Source: Palaeococcus ferrophilus DSM 13482 (GTDB lineage Archaea > Methanobacteriota_B > Thermococci > Thermococcales > Thermococcaceae). From it: 64,000 bases of DNA. Every line of letters starts with the position of its first letter. Positions within the stretch are counted from its first letter, which is position 1. The notes under the pieces were generated by a model, which had not been told where the DNA came from, did not search any database, and saw nothing but the letters and a program-made list of their open reading frames with translations. The stretch covers positions 186,001-250,000 of the forward strand of contig NZ_LANF01000011.1 of the NCBI RefSeq assembly GCF_000966265.1, in the 5' to 3' direction. Position numbers and translations under genes: made by a program. Shown here one piece after another: positions 25,826-34,241 of the stretch.

Positions 25826-27520
25826 TCAGCCAACCCTAACTGGCTCCACCCTAACCGTCCCGTTGGCCAGCATGTCGAGGCGGACGTAGTGGTAGTAGCC
25901 TCCTTCCTCCTCGGGCACGTAGAGGGGAGCGCCTCCTCCCCCGGTAACCAGCACCTCAACACCGTCCTTTTTCCCGAACCAGAACATGTGGATGTGGCTG
26001 AAGATTCCGAAGGCGTTGTAGGTTTTCATTAGGCTCATTAGCCTCTCACCGTCGGCATCGCGCATGGCATGGTGCTCCCCGGGTCTCGGGTCAAAGGGCG
26101 GGGCGTGCATCACCACAACGGGCCTGAGGCCAAGTTCGCTTGCCCTCTTGAGCTCCTCCTCGAGCCACGCCCACTGGGCGCTTGAGAGGCGATAGCCGCT
26201 CTCCGTGTTGTCAACGAATATGTAGTAGAACCTCCCGAGGGCGAAGGAGTAGTCCGTGGGCCCGAAGAGCTTGTGGTAGATGGCCTTGCCCTCCCCCTGG
26301 TACTCGTGGTTGCCTGATGCCAGGAAAATCGGCCTATTGAAGTCCCAGACCTTCATGAGCGCCGCCCACTCGTTCATCCTTCCGGAGTAGACGAGGTCTC
26401 CGCCGTCTATTATGAAGAGCCCGCTCTCGTTCTTGAGGGCCTCGACTATTTTGAGGAACGGCTTCGGAGGTGCGGTTCCGCCACCGGGTCTGTGGTCTCC
26501 GAAGGCCAGTATCCTGTAATCGCCAATGGGCTTTGCCTTGAGCTCAAAATCGTCCGTAGATGTAAACCGCACCCAGGTGTCTCCCCTCTCGGCACCATCT
26601 GGTAGTTCAAGCACATCGGGGTTGGTGTTCTCCACCACGTATGTTATGGGCTTCCCGGGCTCGTCCACGTCAACGCTCACGTCAAAACCGAGGGCGCGGA
26701 TGTAGACTGTTGAGCCGTTCACCATCCTTATGAAGCCGCCGCTCACTGTCACGTTGGTTCCATCAACCACGCGCCAGTAGAACTGGACGGGCTCCTCGTA
26801 GGCGAAGTCCTTAAGCGTCCAGAATTCGCCCTCGTCCTTCACGCCGTCCCAGTCGTTGTCCCCTATGACCTTCACCATTATCCCCCTGAAGTCCCCGCGC
26901 TTCGCCACGAACATGGGGTTCACGCTTCTCCCTTCCTTAAGCTCCATCGCGTACTCAAGCGCCGCGCCGATGCCAGATGGGCCATTGCCCGTGAAGATCA
27001 GCCTGTCCATGCCGTCCTCCTTGTAGACCACCATCATGCCCACGTTCTCCCCGAAGTACTTGTATCCAGTGCGGTAGGAGACGTAGCCGAAGTAGCTGTC
27101 AACGGTTACGAGCATGGGCTTGCCGCGCAGGAGGGCCCTTCCGTCTTTTGGGCTTAGAATCGCTATTCCGCTCTGGAACTCGTTTATAGGCCTTATCTCC
27201 GAATCGGGGAAGTAGTGCCTTGCCAGCTCAACCAGCTCGGGGCTGGCGTATATCACGCTTGAATCGAAGAGATCGTACCAGTTGGAGAGTATCTCCCCAG
27301 TCTTGGCGGTCTTGAAGTCTATTGGGGCGTAGGTCTTGGTTGGAGTGGTTGTCGTTGTGGTAGTTGTTGTGGTTGGGGTAGTTGAAGATGGGCTCGTGGT
27401 TGTGGTCGCTATGGTGGTGGGCGGTGCTGTAGTTGAGGGCGTTGTGGTGGTATCCTTGGATGTGCATCCGCTTCCAAGCAGAACAATCCCGATAATCAAA
27501 AGCACGATGAGCCTTTTCAT
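25826..27520 (-). CDS. Secreted lipoprotein metallophosphoesterase
   Basis: A 564-residue exported enzyme. The signal peptide ends in the lipobox LLGSGC (Cys about residue 19), followed by a Thr/Pro-rich linker of about 45 residues, likely glycosylated. A domain of about 270 residues of unknown type follows. The C-terminal calcineurin-like domain has the metal-ligand series GDHRP, DGGDLVYSG, SGNHEYQG, VVMHAPPFD and FSHIHMFW, where aspartates, asparagine and histidines hold two metal ions. It probably releases phosphate from extracellular substrates. ATG 27520 has AGGTGA with good spacing; GTG 27529 is less likely. Confidence 0.87.
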   Translation of the reverse strand: MKRLIVLLIIGIVLLGSGCTSKDTTTTPSTTAPPTTIATTTTSPSSTTPTTTTTTTTTTPTKTYAPIDFKTAKTGEILSNWYDLFDSSVIYASPELVELARHYFPDSEIRPINEFQSGIAILSPKDGRALLRGKPMLVTVDSYFGYVSYRTGYKYFGENVGMMVVYKEDGMDRLIFTGNGPSGIGAALEYAMELKEGRSVNPMFVAKRGDFRGIMVKVIGDNDWDGVKDEGEFWTLKDFAYEEPVQFYWRVVDGTNVTVSGGFIRMVNGSTVYIRALGFDVSVDVDEPGKPITYVVENTNPDVLELPDGAERGDTWVRFTSTDDFELKAKPIGDYRILAFGDHRPGGGTAPPKPFLKIVEALKNESGLFIIDGGDLVYSGRMNEWAALMKVWDFNRPIFLASGNHEYQGEGKAIYHKLFGPTDYSFALGRFYYIFVDNTESGYRLSSAQWAWLEEELKRASELGLRPVVVMHAPPFDPRPGEHHAMRDADGERLMSLMKTYNAFGIFSHIHMFWFGKKDGVEVLVTGGGGAPLYVPEEEGGYYHYVRLDMLANGTVRVEPVRVG

Positions 27521-27611
27521 ACGCTTCACCTAGATGGATAAACGCCGGCCGGGTTCAATAGCTTTTCGAATAATTTAAAAGTTCTCGATGGGAGATTTTC
27601 CCGGTGATACC

Positions 27612-27986
27612 ATGTACGCGAACCACTACCTCGATGTTGAGGAGAAGGAGGTCACCCTCGAGGGCGTCGAGAACACCACCATCAGGTGGCTGATAAGCCC
27701 CAAGGTCGGAGCGAAGAACTTCGCCATGCGCTATTTCGTCATAAAGAAGGGCGGAACGATTCCCATACACCAGCACGACTGGGAGCACGAGATATTCGTC
27801 GTCAAGGGCGAGGGCTACCTCACCACGGACGGCAAGAACCTCATAAAAGCCGTTCCGGGAAGCTTCTTCTACGTGCCTCCAAACGAGCCCCACGGCTATA
27901 TAAACGAGGATTCTGAGACCTTCGAGTTCCTATGCATAATCCCCGCCAAGAAGGAGGCCATTCCCGAGAGCGAGTGGGGTGAGTAA
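27612..27986 (+). CDS. Cupin-domain protein
   Basis: A 124-residue single cupin. The two family motifs are clear: GGTIPIHQHDWEHEIFVVKG with the His-His-Glu metal ligands (about residues 50-69), and FFYVPPNEPHGYIN with the third histidine (about 93). It is a small metal-binding beta barrel; whether enzyme or sensor cannot be told. Start ATG 27612 has GGTGAT immediately upstream; ATG 27588 is in frame but closer to the TATA-like AATTTAAAAG (about 27571-27580). It is followed by an Lrp-type regulator 23 bases downstream on the same strand. Confidence 0.85.
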   Translation: MYANHYLDVEEKEVTLEGVENTTIRWLISPKVGAKNFAMRYFVIKKGGTIPIHQHDWEHEIFVVKGEGYLTTDGKNLIKAVPGSFFYVPPNEPHGYINEDSETFEFLCIIPAKKEAIPESEWGE

Positions 27987-28009
27987 CCCCTTTACTTTTT
28001 GGTGGTCCC

Positions 28010-28504
28010 ATGCCCGGCGTTGATGAGGTTGATAGGAAACTTCTGAGGGAGCTCCGGAAGAACGGGCGAATCACCCTGACGGAGTTAGGCCACAAACTCG
28101 GGCTAAGCCCCGCCAGCGTCAGGAGCAGGCTCGGCAAGCTCGAGCGCCTCGGGGCCGTGAAGGGCTACACCACGATAGTTGACCCGGCCTTTCTCGACGA
28201 GTTCGTGCAGGCCATAATAGAGGTTGAGGTCATAAGCGAGGCCAACCTCGACGGCATACTCATCGAGTTGGCGAAGAGGGAGGAGGTTCTCGCGATATAC
28301 CGGAAGACTGGAGAGTACCAGCTCATGATAAGGGCGAGCTTCAAAAGCCCCGCGGAGCTCAAGAAGTTCGTTGAAGAGCTTTCCTACCGCCATTTGAGGG
28401 CTAACATGCGCCGCTACCGCGTTTCTGTGGTTCTGGACGAGATAAAGGAGAACGGCGTGCTTATGAAGGCCGAGAGGAAGGGCCGCAGGGGAAGGCGCCG
28501 CTGA
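28010..28504 (+). CDS. Lrp/AsnC-family transcriptional regulator
   Basis: A 164-residue regulator. The N-terminal helix-turn-helix reads VDEVDRKLLRELRKNGRITL and LSPASVRSRLGKLERLGAVK, the classic Lrp/AsnC start. The RAM ligand-binding domain follows (FVQAIIEVEVISEANLDGIL, VLAIYRKTGEYQLMIRA). The C-terminus is unusually basic (KGRRGRRR), perhaps adding DNA contact. Lrp proteins sense amino acids or related metabolites and form octamers. ATG 28010 has GGTGG just upstream. The cupin directly before it may be a target or co-transcribed partner. Confidence 0.9.
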   Translation: MPGVDEVDRKLLRELRKNGRITLTELGHKLGLSPASVRSRLGKLERLGAVKGYTTIVDPAFLDEFVQAIIEVEVISEANLDGILIELAKREEVLAIYRKTGEYQLMIRASFKSPAELKKFVEELSYRHLRANMRRYRVSVVLDEIKENGVLMKAERKGRRGRRR

Positions 28505-28557
28505 GTACTCAAAAAAGTTAAATAAGATAACCCCCATCATTAGTTGAGGTGGTGGAT

Positions 28558-28947
28558 ATGCCGGCTCCAATGGCTGGATTTTTCGCACTCGGGGGAATGG
28601 CGATAGTGGCCATGCTCGTGGCCCTGGTAATAGCGGGGTTCTTCCTTTACATCGGTGCCAAGTGGGCGGGGATTGAGAACGCCACGCTCGGAAAGGCCAT
28701 GATAGCAGTGCTTGGTGGTGGAATCCTGTCGGCAATAATCACGGGGATTTTCGCCTTCATACCCGTGCTAAGGCTCATAGGGTGGATAGTGGGCATAGTG
28801 GTTTACATCTGGGTCATAAAGGCCGTCTTCAACACCGACTGGGGCAAGGCGGCGATAGCGTGGCTCCTGACCATAATCGTCGAGTTCGTCGTCATGATAA
28901 TCCTCGGCGTTTTGATCGGTGTCTCAATGATGACGGCATTCATGTGA
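28558..28947 (+). CDS. Four-helix membrane protein, unknown
   Basis: A 129-residue, highly hydrophobic protein with about four transmembrane helices and almost no loops (FFALGGMAIVAMLVALVIAG, AVLGGGILSAIITGIFAFIP, LIGWIVGIVVYIWVIKAVF, IIVEFVVMIILGVLIG). The only notable polar stretch is NTDWGKA before the last helix. Family not recognised. ATG 28558 is chosen because GAGGTGGTGG precedes it; GTG 28549 is in frame. A TATA-like AGTTAAATAAG (about 28516-28526) lies upstream, giving a short leader. Confidence 0.72.
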   Translation: MPAPMAGFFALGGMAIVAMLVALVIAGFFLYIGAKWAGIENATLGKAMIAVLGGGILSAIITGIFAFIPVLRLIGWIVGIVVYIWVIKAVFNTDWGKAAIAWLLTIIVEFVVMIILGVLIGVSMMTAFM

Positions 28948-28958
28948 CCCTCTTCTTT

Positions 28959-28976
28959 TTTCCAAAAAAGATAAAT
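28959..28976 (+). terminator. T-rich termination signal after four-helix protein
   Basis: CTTCTTTTTTCC directly after the stop of the four-helix membrane protein is a typical archaeal oligo-T terminator. The next gene has its own AT-rich promoter immediately afterwards. Confidence 0.4.
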
Positions 28977-29005
28977 ATTCCTGGCGAGTAATCTATGTGA
29001 TGGCC

Positions 29006-29641
29006 ATGTTCTTTAAACCAGCGCCGAATAAAGTCACCGTCCCGCTCATGGACGAGCTGACCCCCCTAGCGGGGGAGCTTAGTGAGGGGAGCATAGCGGG
29101 AGTAATAACCACAGACCTCTTCTCCCAGAATTTAATCCAGTACTCCTCCCTCGCCGGCGCCCTTAACGCGGGCGTAAGGGCCTACTACATAGACCCCTCA
29201 AACGGCTTCTCCGTGGAGCTTTTCTCGCGCTTCGGTGAGGGGGAGGTTCTCGTGGGCAAGGTTTACAGTGCCGGGGAGCTGGTTCGGGCCCTCGAGATAG
29301 TGGAGGAGAACTCCTTCGTCTTCGTCTCGAACTTCTCGATTCTCGGGGCGGGCGAGGGGGATGTTGTGGGCCTTAGACGCCTCATTGATGAGAAGGGGCT
29401 TTACGCGGTTTTCTCCCAGAACACGCTTGAACTCAACGAGCTCAACCTCAACGCCGAGTACAGGCGCCTTTTTGTTCTCCCGGAGCTCTACGAGTACCTA
29501 ATCGTGATAAGGAGCTCCTCCTACCGTGGCCACTACCGCCTGAACGTGAGCCTCTCGAAGCTTCCAGCTCTCCATATAAAGAACGTCGGGGAGCACTCAA
29601 TAACGGTGGATGAAAAAGCAAAACTGTTGATGGGGGAGTGA
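29006..29641 (+). CDS. Conserved hypothetical, degenerate RecA-like fold?
   Basis: A 211-residue soluble protein. The order of strands (SIAGVITTDLFSQNLI, AGVRAYYIDPSNGFSVELFS, NSFVFVSNFSILGAG, GLYAVFSQNTLELNEL, YEYLIVIRSSSYRGHYRLNV) recalls RadB/KaiC-like RecA domains in which the Walker A loop has been lost. This is a weak structural guess. Starts at GTG 28997, ATG 29000 and ATG 29006 are all possible; 29006 has GTGATGG before it. A T-run and TATA-like AAGATAAATATTC (about 28968-28980) lie upstream. It converges with purC with no gap. Confidence 0.65.
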   Translation: MFFKPAPNKVTVPLMDELTPLAGELSEGSIAGVITTDLFSQNLIQYSSLAGALNAGVRAYYIDPSNGFSVELFSRFGEGEVLVGKVYSAGELVRALEIVEENSFVFVSNFSILGAGEGDVVGLRRLIDEKGLYAVFSQNTLELNELNLNAEYRRLFVLPELYEYLIVIRSSSYRGHYRLNVSLSKLPALHIKNVGEHSITVDEKAKLLMGE

Positions 29642-30331
29642 TTACCCCGCGAGCCTCCTGTAAAGCTCCTCGTAGGCGCTGACAAGGTCCCCCTTCTCAA
29701 AGCGGAAGACGTCCTTGTCGAGGCTCTCCTTGGTTTCGGCGTCCCAGAAGCGGCAGGTGTCGGGACTTATCTCGTCCGCCAGGACTATCTCACCCCTCGC
29801 GTTCTTCCCGAACTCCAGCTTAAAGTCCACCAGGATTATGCCCCTCTCGTTGAAGTACTCCCTGAGAACCTCGTTCACACTCAGGGCTATGCGCTCCATC
29901 TCATCCAGTTCCTCGGGGCTTACGCCGAGGATTTTGGCGTGGTGGTGGTTGATCATGGGGTCGCCAAGGGCGTCGTCCTTGTAGTAGAGCTCCACTATGG
30001 GCTCGGGAAGCTCCGTGCCCTCCCCGAGGGGGAGGCGCTTCTTCAAACTTCCGGCGACGACGTTTCTGACGACGACCTCGAGCGGGTACATATCGAGCTT
30101 TTCAACTATGAGCCTGTTGTCGCCAGCGATACCTATGAAGTGGGTCTTTATCCCTTTCCCTTCGAGGAGCTTGAAGAGGTGGGCGCTTATCTTGGCGTTG
30201 AGAGTGCCCTTTCCACCAAACTGGGCCTTTTTCTCACCGTTAAAAGCCGTTGCATCGTCCTTAAACTCCATGATGGCTTTGTTGCCGTCGAGGGGGATTA
30301 CCTTCTTTGCCTTCCCTTCGTAGACCTCCAT
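29642..30331 (-). CDS. purC: SAICAR synthetase
   Basis: Phosphoribosylaminoimidazole-succinocarboxamide synthase, which ligates aspartate to CAIR with ATP in purine synthesis. The 229-residue protein begins MEVYEGKAKKVIPLDGNKAI and contains the family signatures PLEVVVRNVVAGSLKKRL and LVDFKLEFGKNARGEIVLAD with DEISPDTCRFWD. ATG 30331 has GGTGAAACCC before it; ATG 30343 is four codons upstream in frame. The gene diverges from purF, and both promoters contain a related palindrome (30340-30351 and 30382-30393). Confidence 0.95.
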   Translation of the reverse strand: MEVYEGKAKKVIPLDGNKAIMEFKDDATAFNGEKKAQFGGKGTLNAKISAHLFKLLEGKGIKTHFIGIAGDNRLIVEKLDMYPLEVVVRNVVAGSLKKRLPLGEGTELPEPIVELYYKDDALGDPMINHHHAKILGVSPEELDEMERIALSVNEVLREYFNERGIILVDFKLEFGKNARGEIVLADEISPDTCRFWDAETKESLDKDVFRFEKGDLVSAYEELYRRLAG

Positions 30332-30339
30332 GGGTTTCA

Positions 30340-30396
30340 CCATTTAAATGTAAAATTTAACCGATATTTAAGCATTTTTTAACATAAATTTGTAAA
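30340..30396. promoter_or_regulatory. Candidate purine operator pair, purC-purF intergenic
   Basis: Two related sites lie in the divergent promoter: CCATTTAAATGT (30340-30351) and ACATAAATTTGT (30382-30393), each followed by AAA. A third, ACATAAAAATGT plus AAA, stands upstream of purP (41517-41531). The shared form on either strand is about ACATWWAWWTGT. The first overlaps the likely purC start region just downstream of the TATA-like stretch, where a repressor would block transcription. The regulator is not in this window. Confidence 0.5.
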
Positions 30397-30487
30397 TCAC
30401 GGGGCAAAGTTTTTAAGCACGGGTGCGTAAATTCAGGCAGATGGATGTATCATTTTAAACATGAAACTGATGAAGCCCGGTGGTACC

Positions 30488-31822
30488 ATGAGGGAAAAGT
30501 GCGGAGTCTTCGCGGCAAAAACCGAAAACGCTCCGAGAAAAGCGTACTACGCGCTCATTGCCCTTCAACATCGCGGTCAGGAGAGTGCTGGAATAAGCGC
30601 GTGGCGCGGTAAAATAAGGACTCTCAAGGGACCCGGCCTCGTTCCCGAGGCCCTTGAGGGGGATGGAATAAGGAGGCTCAAATCAGACATCGCCATAGGG
30701 CACGTCCGCTACTCTACATTCGGGGGGGCGCACCACGCCCAGCCTCTCGAGGTGGAGTGCTGTGGAAGGAGAGCGGCCCTGGCCCATAACGGAACGCTCA
30801 CCAACTACCTACCCCTTAGGAGAACCTACGAGAGGGAGTATAAGTTCAGAACGCCTGTGGATACCGAGCTCCTCGGGGTCTCCTTCCTCCACCATCTGAG
30901 GGAAACAGGGGACGAGTTCGAGGCCATGGCGGAAGTTTTTCGGGAGGTTAAGGGCGCCTACTCCGTCGCTTTTCTCTTCGATGGGAAGATACTCGTAGCG
31001 AGAGACCCCGTGGGCTTCAGACCTCTGAGCTACGGCATCGGAGATGGCCACTACTTCGCCTCGGAGGACTCCGCGCTGGGGATGTTCGTGGACGAGGTGA
31101 GGGACGTTAAACCGGGAGAGGTCTTTCTGGTGGGGGAAGAGGTCGAGAGCCGCATACTCGCGAGGGAGAGGCACCACGGCTGCGTCTTCGAGTACATATA
31201 CTTCGCCCGGCCCGACAGCACAATTGATGGGGTGAACGTCTATCGGGCGAGGATGAGGATGGGAATGGAGCTCGCCAGGGAGAGCCCCGCCGACGGGGAC
31301 GTTGTGATAGCCGTTCCAGATTCTGGAAGGGCGGCCGCGCTGGGCTTTTCCCGGGAGAGTGGAATCCCCTACTCGGAGGGCCTCATAAAGAACCGCTACA
31401 TAGGGCGGACCTTCATAACTCCCGGTCAGTTTTACCGCGAGCTCAAGGTGAGACTCAAGCTCTCGCCCGTTCGAGAGGTCATCAAGGGGCAGAGGATAGT
31501 CCTCGTGGACGATTCGATAGTCAGGGGGACCACGATGAGGCGCATAGTGAACATGCTCAGAAAGGCCGGGGCGAGGGAGGTGCACGTGAGGGTTGCCTCG
31601 CCGCCGATAAGGCACCCCTGCTACATGGGCATTGACATCCCCACGAGGCACGAGCTCATAGCGGCGTGGAGGAACGTGGAGGAGATAAGGAGGAGCATAG
31701 GGGCGGACAGTTTGGCCTACCTGAGCGTTGAGGGCCTTGTGAAGGCCGTGGGCAGGGAAAGCCTGTGTCTCGCCTGCCTCACGGGCGAATACCCCGAGTG
31801 GGCCTTCGACTTCCGCGTTTAG
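30488..31822 (+). CDS. purF: Amidophosphoribosyltransferase
   Basis: Glutamine PRPP amidotransferase, the first committed step of purine synthesis. The 444-residue protein starts [20 protein letters not shown]; Cys5 becomes the catalytic N-terminal nucleophile after removal of the four-residue propeptide. The glutaminase domain shows [10 protein letters not shown] and HNGTLTNY. The phosphoribosyltransferase domain has the PRPP loop [17 protein letters not shown]-terminal cysteines (CLACLTG, and HHGCVFEY earlier) match the iron-sulfur type enzyme. ATG 30488 follows GGTGGTACC; a longer frame to 30461 would hide the nucleophile. Confidence 0.95.
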   Translation: MREKCGVFAAKTENAPRKAYYALIALQHRGQESAGISAWRGKIRTLKGPGLVPEALEGDGIRRLKSDIAIGHVRYSTFGGAHHAQPLEVECCGRRAALAHNGTLTNYLPLRRTYEREYKFRTPVDTELLGVSFLHHLRETGDEFEAMAEVFREVKGAYSVAFLFDGKILVARDPVGFRPLSYGIGDGHYFASEDSALGMFVDEVRDVKPGEVFLVGEEVESRILARERHHGCVFEYIYFARPDSTIDGVNVYRARMRMGMELARESPADGDVVIAVPDSGRAAALGFSRESGIPYSEGLIKNRYIGRTFITPGQFYRELKVRLKLSPVREVIKGQRIVLVDDSIVRGTTMRRIVNMLRKAGAREVHVRVASPPIRHPCYMGIDIPTRHELIAAWRNVEEIRRSIGADSLAYLSVEGLVKAVGRESLCLACLTGEYPEWAFDFRV

Positions 31823-31866
31823 AGAAAAGTTTATACGTTTCTTTCCCAACATCCCCCGGTGAGAGG

Positions 31867-33258
31867 ATGATAGGTGTTATAGGAGGCGGGGTAGCGGGTC
31901 TGACGGCTTCAATCGCCCTCGCGGAGAGGGGCTACGAGGTAACGCTAATTCACAGGGGAATTGAAAACACAAACTCGTATTTGGCGCAGGCCGGTGTGGC
32001 CTTTCCCGTCCTCGAGGGGGACTCCGTAAGGCTCCACGTTATGGACACCCTCCGCGCGGGCCGCTACCTCAACGACGTGGAGGCCGTGTGGAGCGTAATC
32101 TCAAAGGCGAGCGAGGCCTACGATTTTCTGCTTTCCACCGGGGTGGAGTTCGAGTACACGGAGCTGGAGGGCGGCCACAGCTTTCCGCGCGTCTTCACGA
32201 TAAAGAACGAGACCGGCCGGCACATGACGAAGCTCCTGTACATAAGGGCGAGGGAGATGGGTGTCCACACGCTCGAGGGCGAGGTTGAGGCCCTTGCAGT
32301 TGTCAGCGGTCGGGCGGTTGGGGTTTTCATCGGAGGGGAACTCATCAGAATGGACGGCGTGGTTCTTGCCTCCGGCGGCTACACGGGACTCTTCACGTAC
32401 AGCTCGGGCTCGCCCCTAAACACGGGAACGCTCATAGGCGATGCCATTATGAACGGGGCCCCCGCGAGGGATTTGGAGTTCGTACAGTTCCACCCGACGG
32501 GTTTCATAGGAAAGGGAGGCGTTAAGCTCATCAGCGAGGCCGTGAGGGGGCACGGGGCGAAGCTCGTGAACGAGAGGGGAGAGCGCTTCGTGAACGAGCT
32601 CGAACCAAGGGACGTCGTGGCGAGGGCCATATACAGGGAGCTGGAGAAGGGCGAGGTGTACCTCGACGCCACGGGCATAGAGGACTTCAGGGGGAAGTTC
32701 CCCCAGATATACGCTTTTCTCCGCAGGGAGGGAATTGACCCCGAGGGCGAGGCGATTCCCGTGAGACCCATAGCGCACTACGCCATAGGCGGGATTAGCG
32801 TTGACCCATGGTACAGAACGGCCATCAAGGGGCTGTACGCTGTAGGTGAGGCCATGAGCAATGGCTTCCACGGGGCGAACAGGCTGGCGAGCAATTCCCT
32901 CCTTGAATGCCTTGTTTCCGGTCTTGAGGTGGCGAGGACGATAGCGAGGGACGAACCACGGAACAGGGAAAGCGGGGAGCCGGCCTATAGGTACTACGAA
33001 CCGGGCGACGTTGAGGCAATTAAGGAGCTTCTCTGGAGGCACGCGGGGATAGTGAGGAGCGCCGAAGGGCTCAGGGAGGGGGTTAAACTGCTCGAGGGAA
33101 TCGAGGCCGACCCCAGGTTGAAGATTCTCGCGAGGGGAATCCTCGAGAGCGCGCTGTGGAGGGAGGAGAGCAGGGGAGCGCACTACCGCGAGGACTTCCC
33201 ACTCATGCGCAAGGAGTTCGAGAGGCCGAGCTTCTTCGAGGGGAGATCCATGCTATAA
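31867..33258 (+). CDS. nadB: L-aspartate oxidase
   Basis: The FAD enzyme oxidising L-aspartate to iminoaspartate, first step of de novo NAD synthesis. The 463-residue protein opens with the dinucleotide fold MIGVIGGGVAGLTASIALAE. Family marks follow: HRGIENTNSYLAQAGVAFP, VVLASGGYTGLF, FHPTGF (substrate arginine region) and HYAIGGISVD with YAVGEAMSNGFHGANRLASN. It is slightly shorter than bacterial forms (about 530). ATG 31867 has GGTGAGAGG upstream; a TATA-like AAAGTTTATACG (about 31826-31837) gives it its own promoter after purF. nadA follows 63 bases later. Confidence 0.94.
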   Translation: MIGVIGGGVAGLTASIALAERGYEVTLIHRGIENTNSYLAQAGVAFPVLEGDSVRLHVMDTLRAGRYLNDVEAVWSVISKASEAYDFLLSTGVEFEYTELEGGHSFPRVFTIKNETGRHMTKLLYIRAREMGVHTLEGEVEALAVVSGRAVGVFIGGELIRMDGVVLASGGYTGLFTYSSGSPLNTGTLIGDAIMNGAPARDLEFVQFHPTGFIGKGGVKLISEAVRGHGAKLVNERGERFVNELEPRDVVARAIYRELEKGEVYLDATGIEDFRGKFPQIYAFLRREGIDPEGEAIPVRPIAHYAIGGISVDPWYRTAIKGLYAVGEAMSNGFHGANRLASNSLLECLVSGLEVARTIARDEPRNRESGEPAYRYYEPGDVEAIKELLWRHAGIVRSAEGLREGVKLLEGIEADPRLKILARGILESALWREESRGAHYREDFPLMRKEFERPSFFEGRSML

Positions 33259-33321
33259 CCATAGGTGGCCAAAAACCCTTTTAACGCCCTCCATCCATCA
33301 ATCCCTAAAAGAGGTGAGACC

Positions 33322-34230
33322 ATGGAGATGGAGAAGCTGGTTGAGGAAATCATGAGGCTTAAGGAAGAGCGCAACGCCATAATCATGGCCCACAACTACC
33401 AGTTACCTGAGATACAGGACATAGCGGACTTCCTCGGCGACAGCCTTGAGCTCGCGAGGAAGGCCGTGGACATTGAGGCGGACGTGATAGCCTTTGCCGG
33501 CGTTGACTTCATGGCTGAGACCGCGAAAATCCTCAACCCCGAGAAGACCGTTCTCCTCCCCACGAGGAGGGCAACCTGCGCGATGGCCAACATGCTCAGG
33601 CCGGAGCACATAATCGAGCTCAAAAAGCGCTATCCAGAGGCCCCCGTGGTTCTCTACGTCAATACCACAGCCGAGACCAAGGCTCTGGCCGACGTTACGG
33701 TCACATCGGCCAACGCGGTAAAAATCGTGGAGAAGCTCGACTCAGATGTTATAATCTTCGGCCCGGACAAGAACCTCGGAAGCTACGTTGCCAGGCAGAC
33801 CGGAAAGAAGGTAATCCCTGTCCCGGAGCACGGCCACTGCTACGTCCACCGTAAGTTCACGCTGGAAGACGTCGAGCGCGCGAGGAAGCTTTATCCAAAG
33901 GCAAAGCTCATGGTGCACCCCGAGTGCGAGCCGGAGGTTCAGGAACAGGCGGATGTGATAGTCTCCACGGGCGGGATGATAAGGCGCGCAAAGGAATGGG
34001 ACGAGTGGGTGGTCTTCACGGAGAGGGAGATGGTCTACCGCCTGAGCAAGCTCTACCCGAACATCAGGTTCCACCCCGCGCGGGAGGACGCCACCTGCAT
34101 CGGGATGAAGGCGATAACCCTTAACCACATCTACGAGTCGCTGAGGGATATGAAGTACGAGGTGGAAGTGCCGGCGGAGATAGCCGAGAGGGCGAGGAAA
34201 GCGATAGAGAGGATGCTGGAGATGAGCTGA
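33322..34230 (+). CDS. nadA: Quinolinate synthase
   Basis: A [4Fe-4S] enzyme condensing iminoaspartate with dihydroxyacetone phosphate to quinolinate. The 302-residue protein has the three cluster cysteines in their usual contexts: [10 protein letters not shown] (about residue 82), VHPECEPEV (about 197) and DATCIGMK (about 263). Also present are [20 protein letters not shown] and the repeat-domain motifs [16 protein letters not shown] and [16 protein letters not shown] 33322 follows GAGGTGAGACC; ATG 33328 is also possible. Together with nadB upstream and nadC at 36872 it completes the route to nicotinate mononucleotide. Confidence 0.95.
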   Translation: MEMEKLVEEIMRLKEERNAIIMAHNYQLPEIQDIADFLGDSLELARKAVDIEADVIAFAGVDFMAETAKILNPEKTVLLPTRRATCAMANMLRPEHIIELKKRYPEAPVVLYVNTTAETKALADVTVTSANAVKIVEKLDSDVIIFGPDKNLGSYVARQTGKKVIPVPEHGHCYVHRKFTLEDVERARKLYPKAKLMVHPECEPEVQEQADVIVSTGGMIRRAKEWDEWVVFTEREMVYRLSKLYPNIRFHPAREDATCIGMKAITLNHIYESLRDMKYEVEVPAEIAERARKAIERMLEMS

Positions 34231-34241
34231 GGGCGCTTTCC

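Noticed and set aside
25751-26032. 93-residue plus-strand frame beginning MVCESAVAKIRG behind the strong TATA box
   Set aside because: Most of it lies antisense to the phosphoesterase, and a T7 run falls near its start, so translation of the frame is unlikely.
30809-31852. 347-residue minus-strand frame opposite purF
   Set aside because: Shadow of purF; composition typical of antisense frames (rich in His, Pro, Val).
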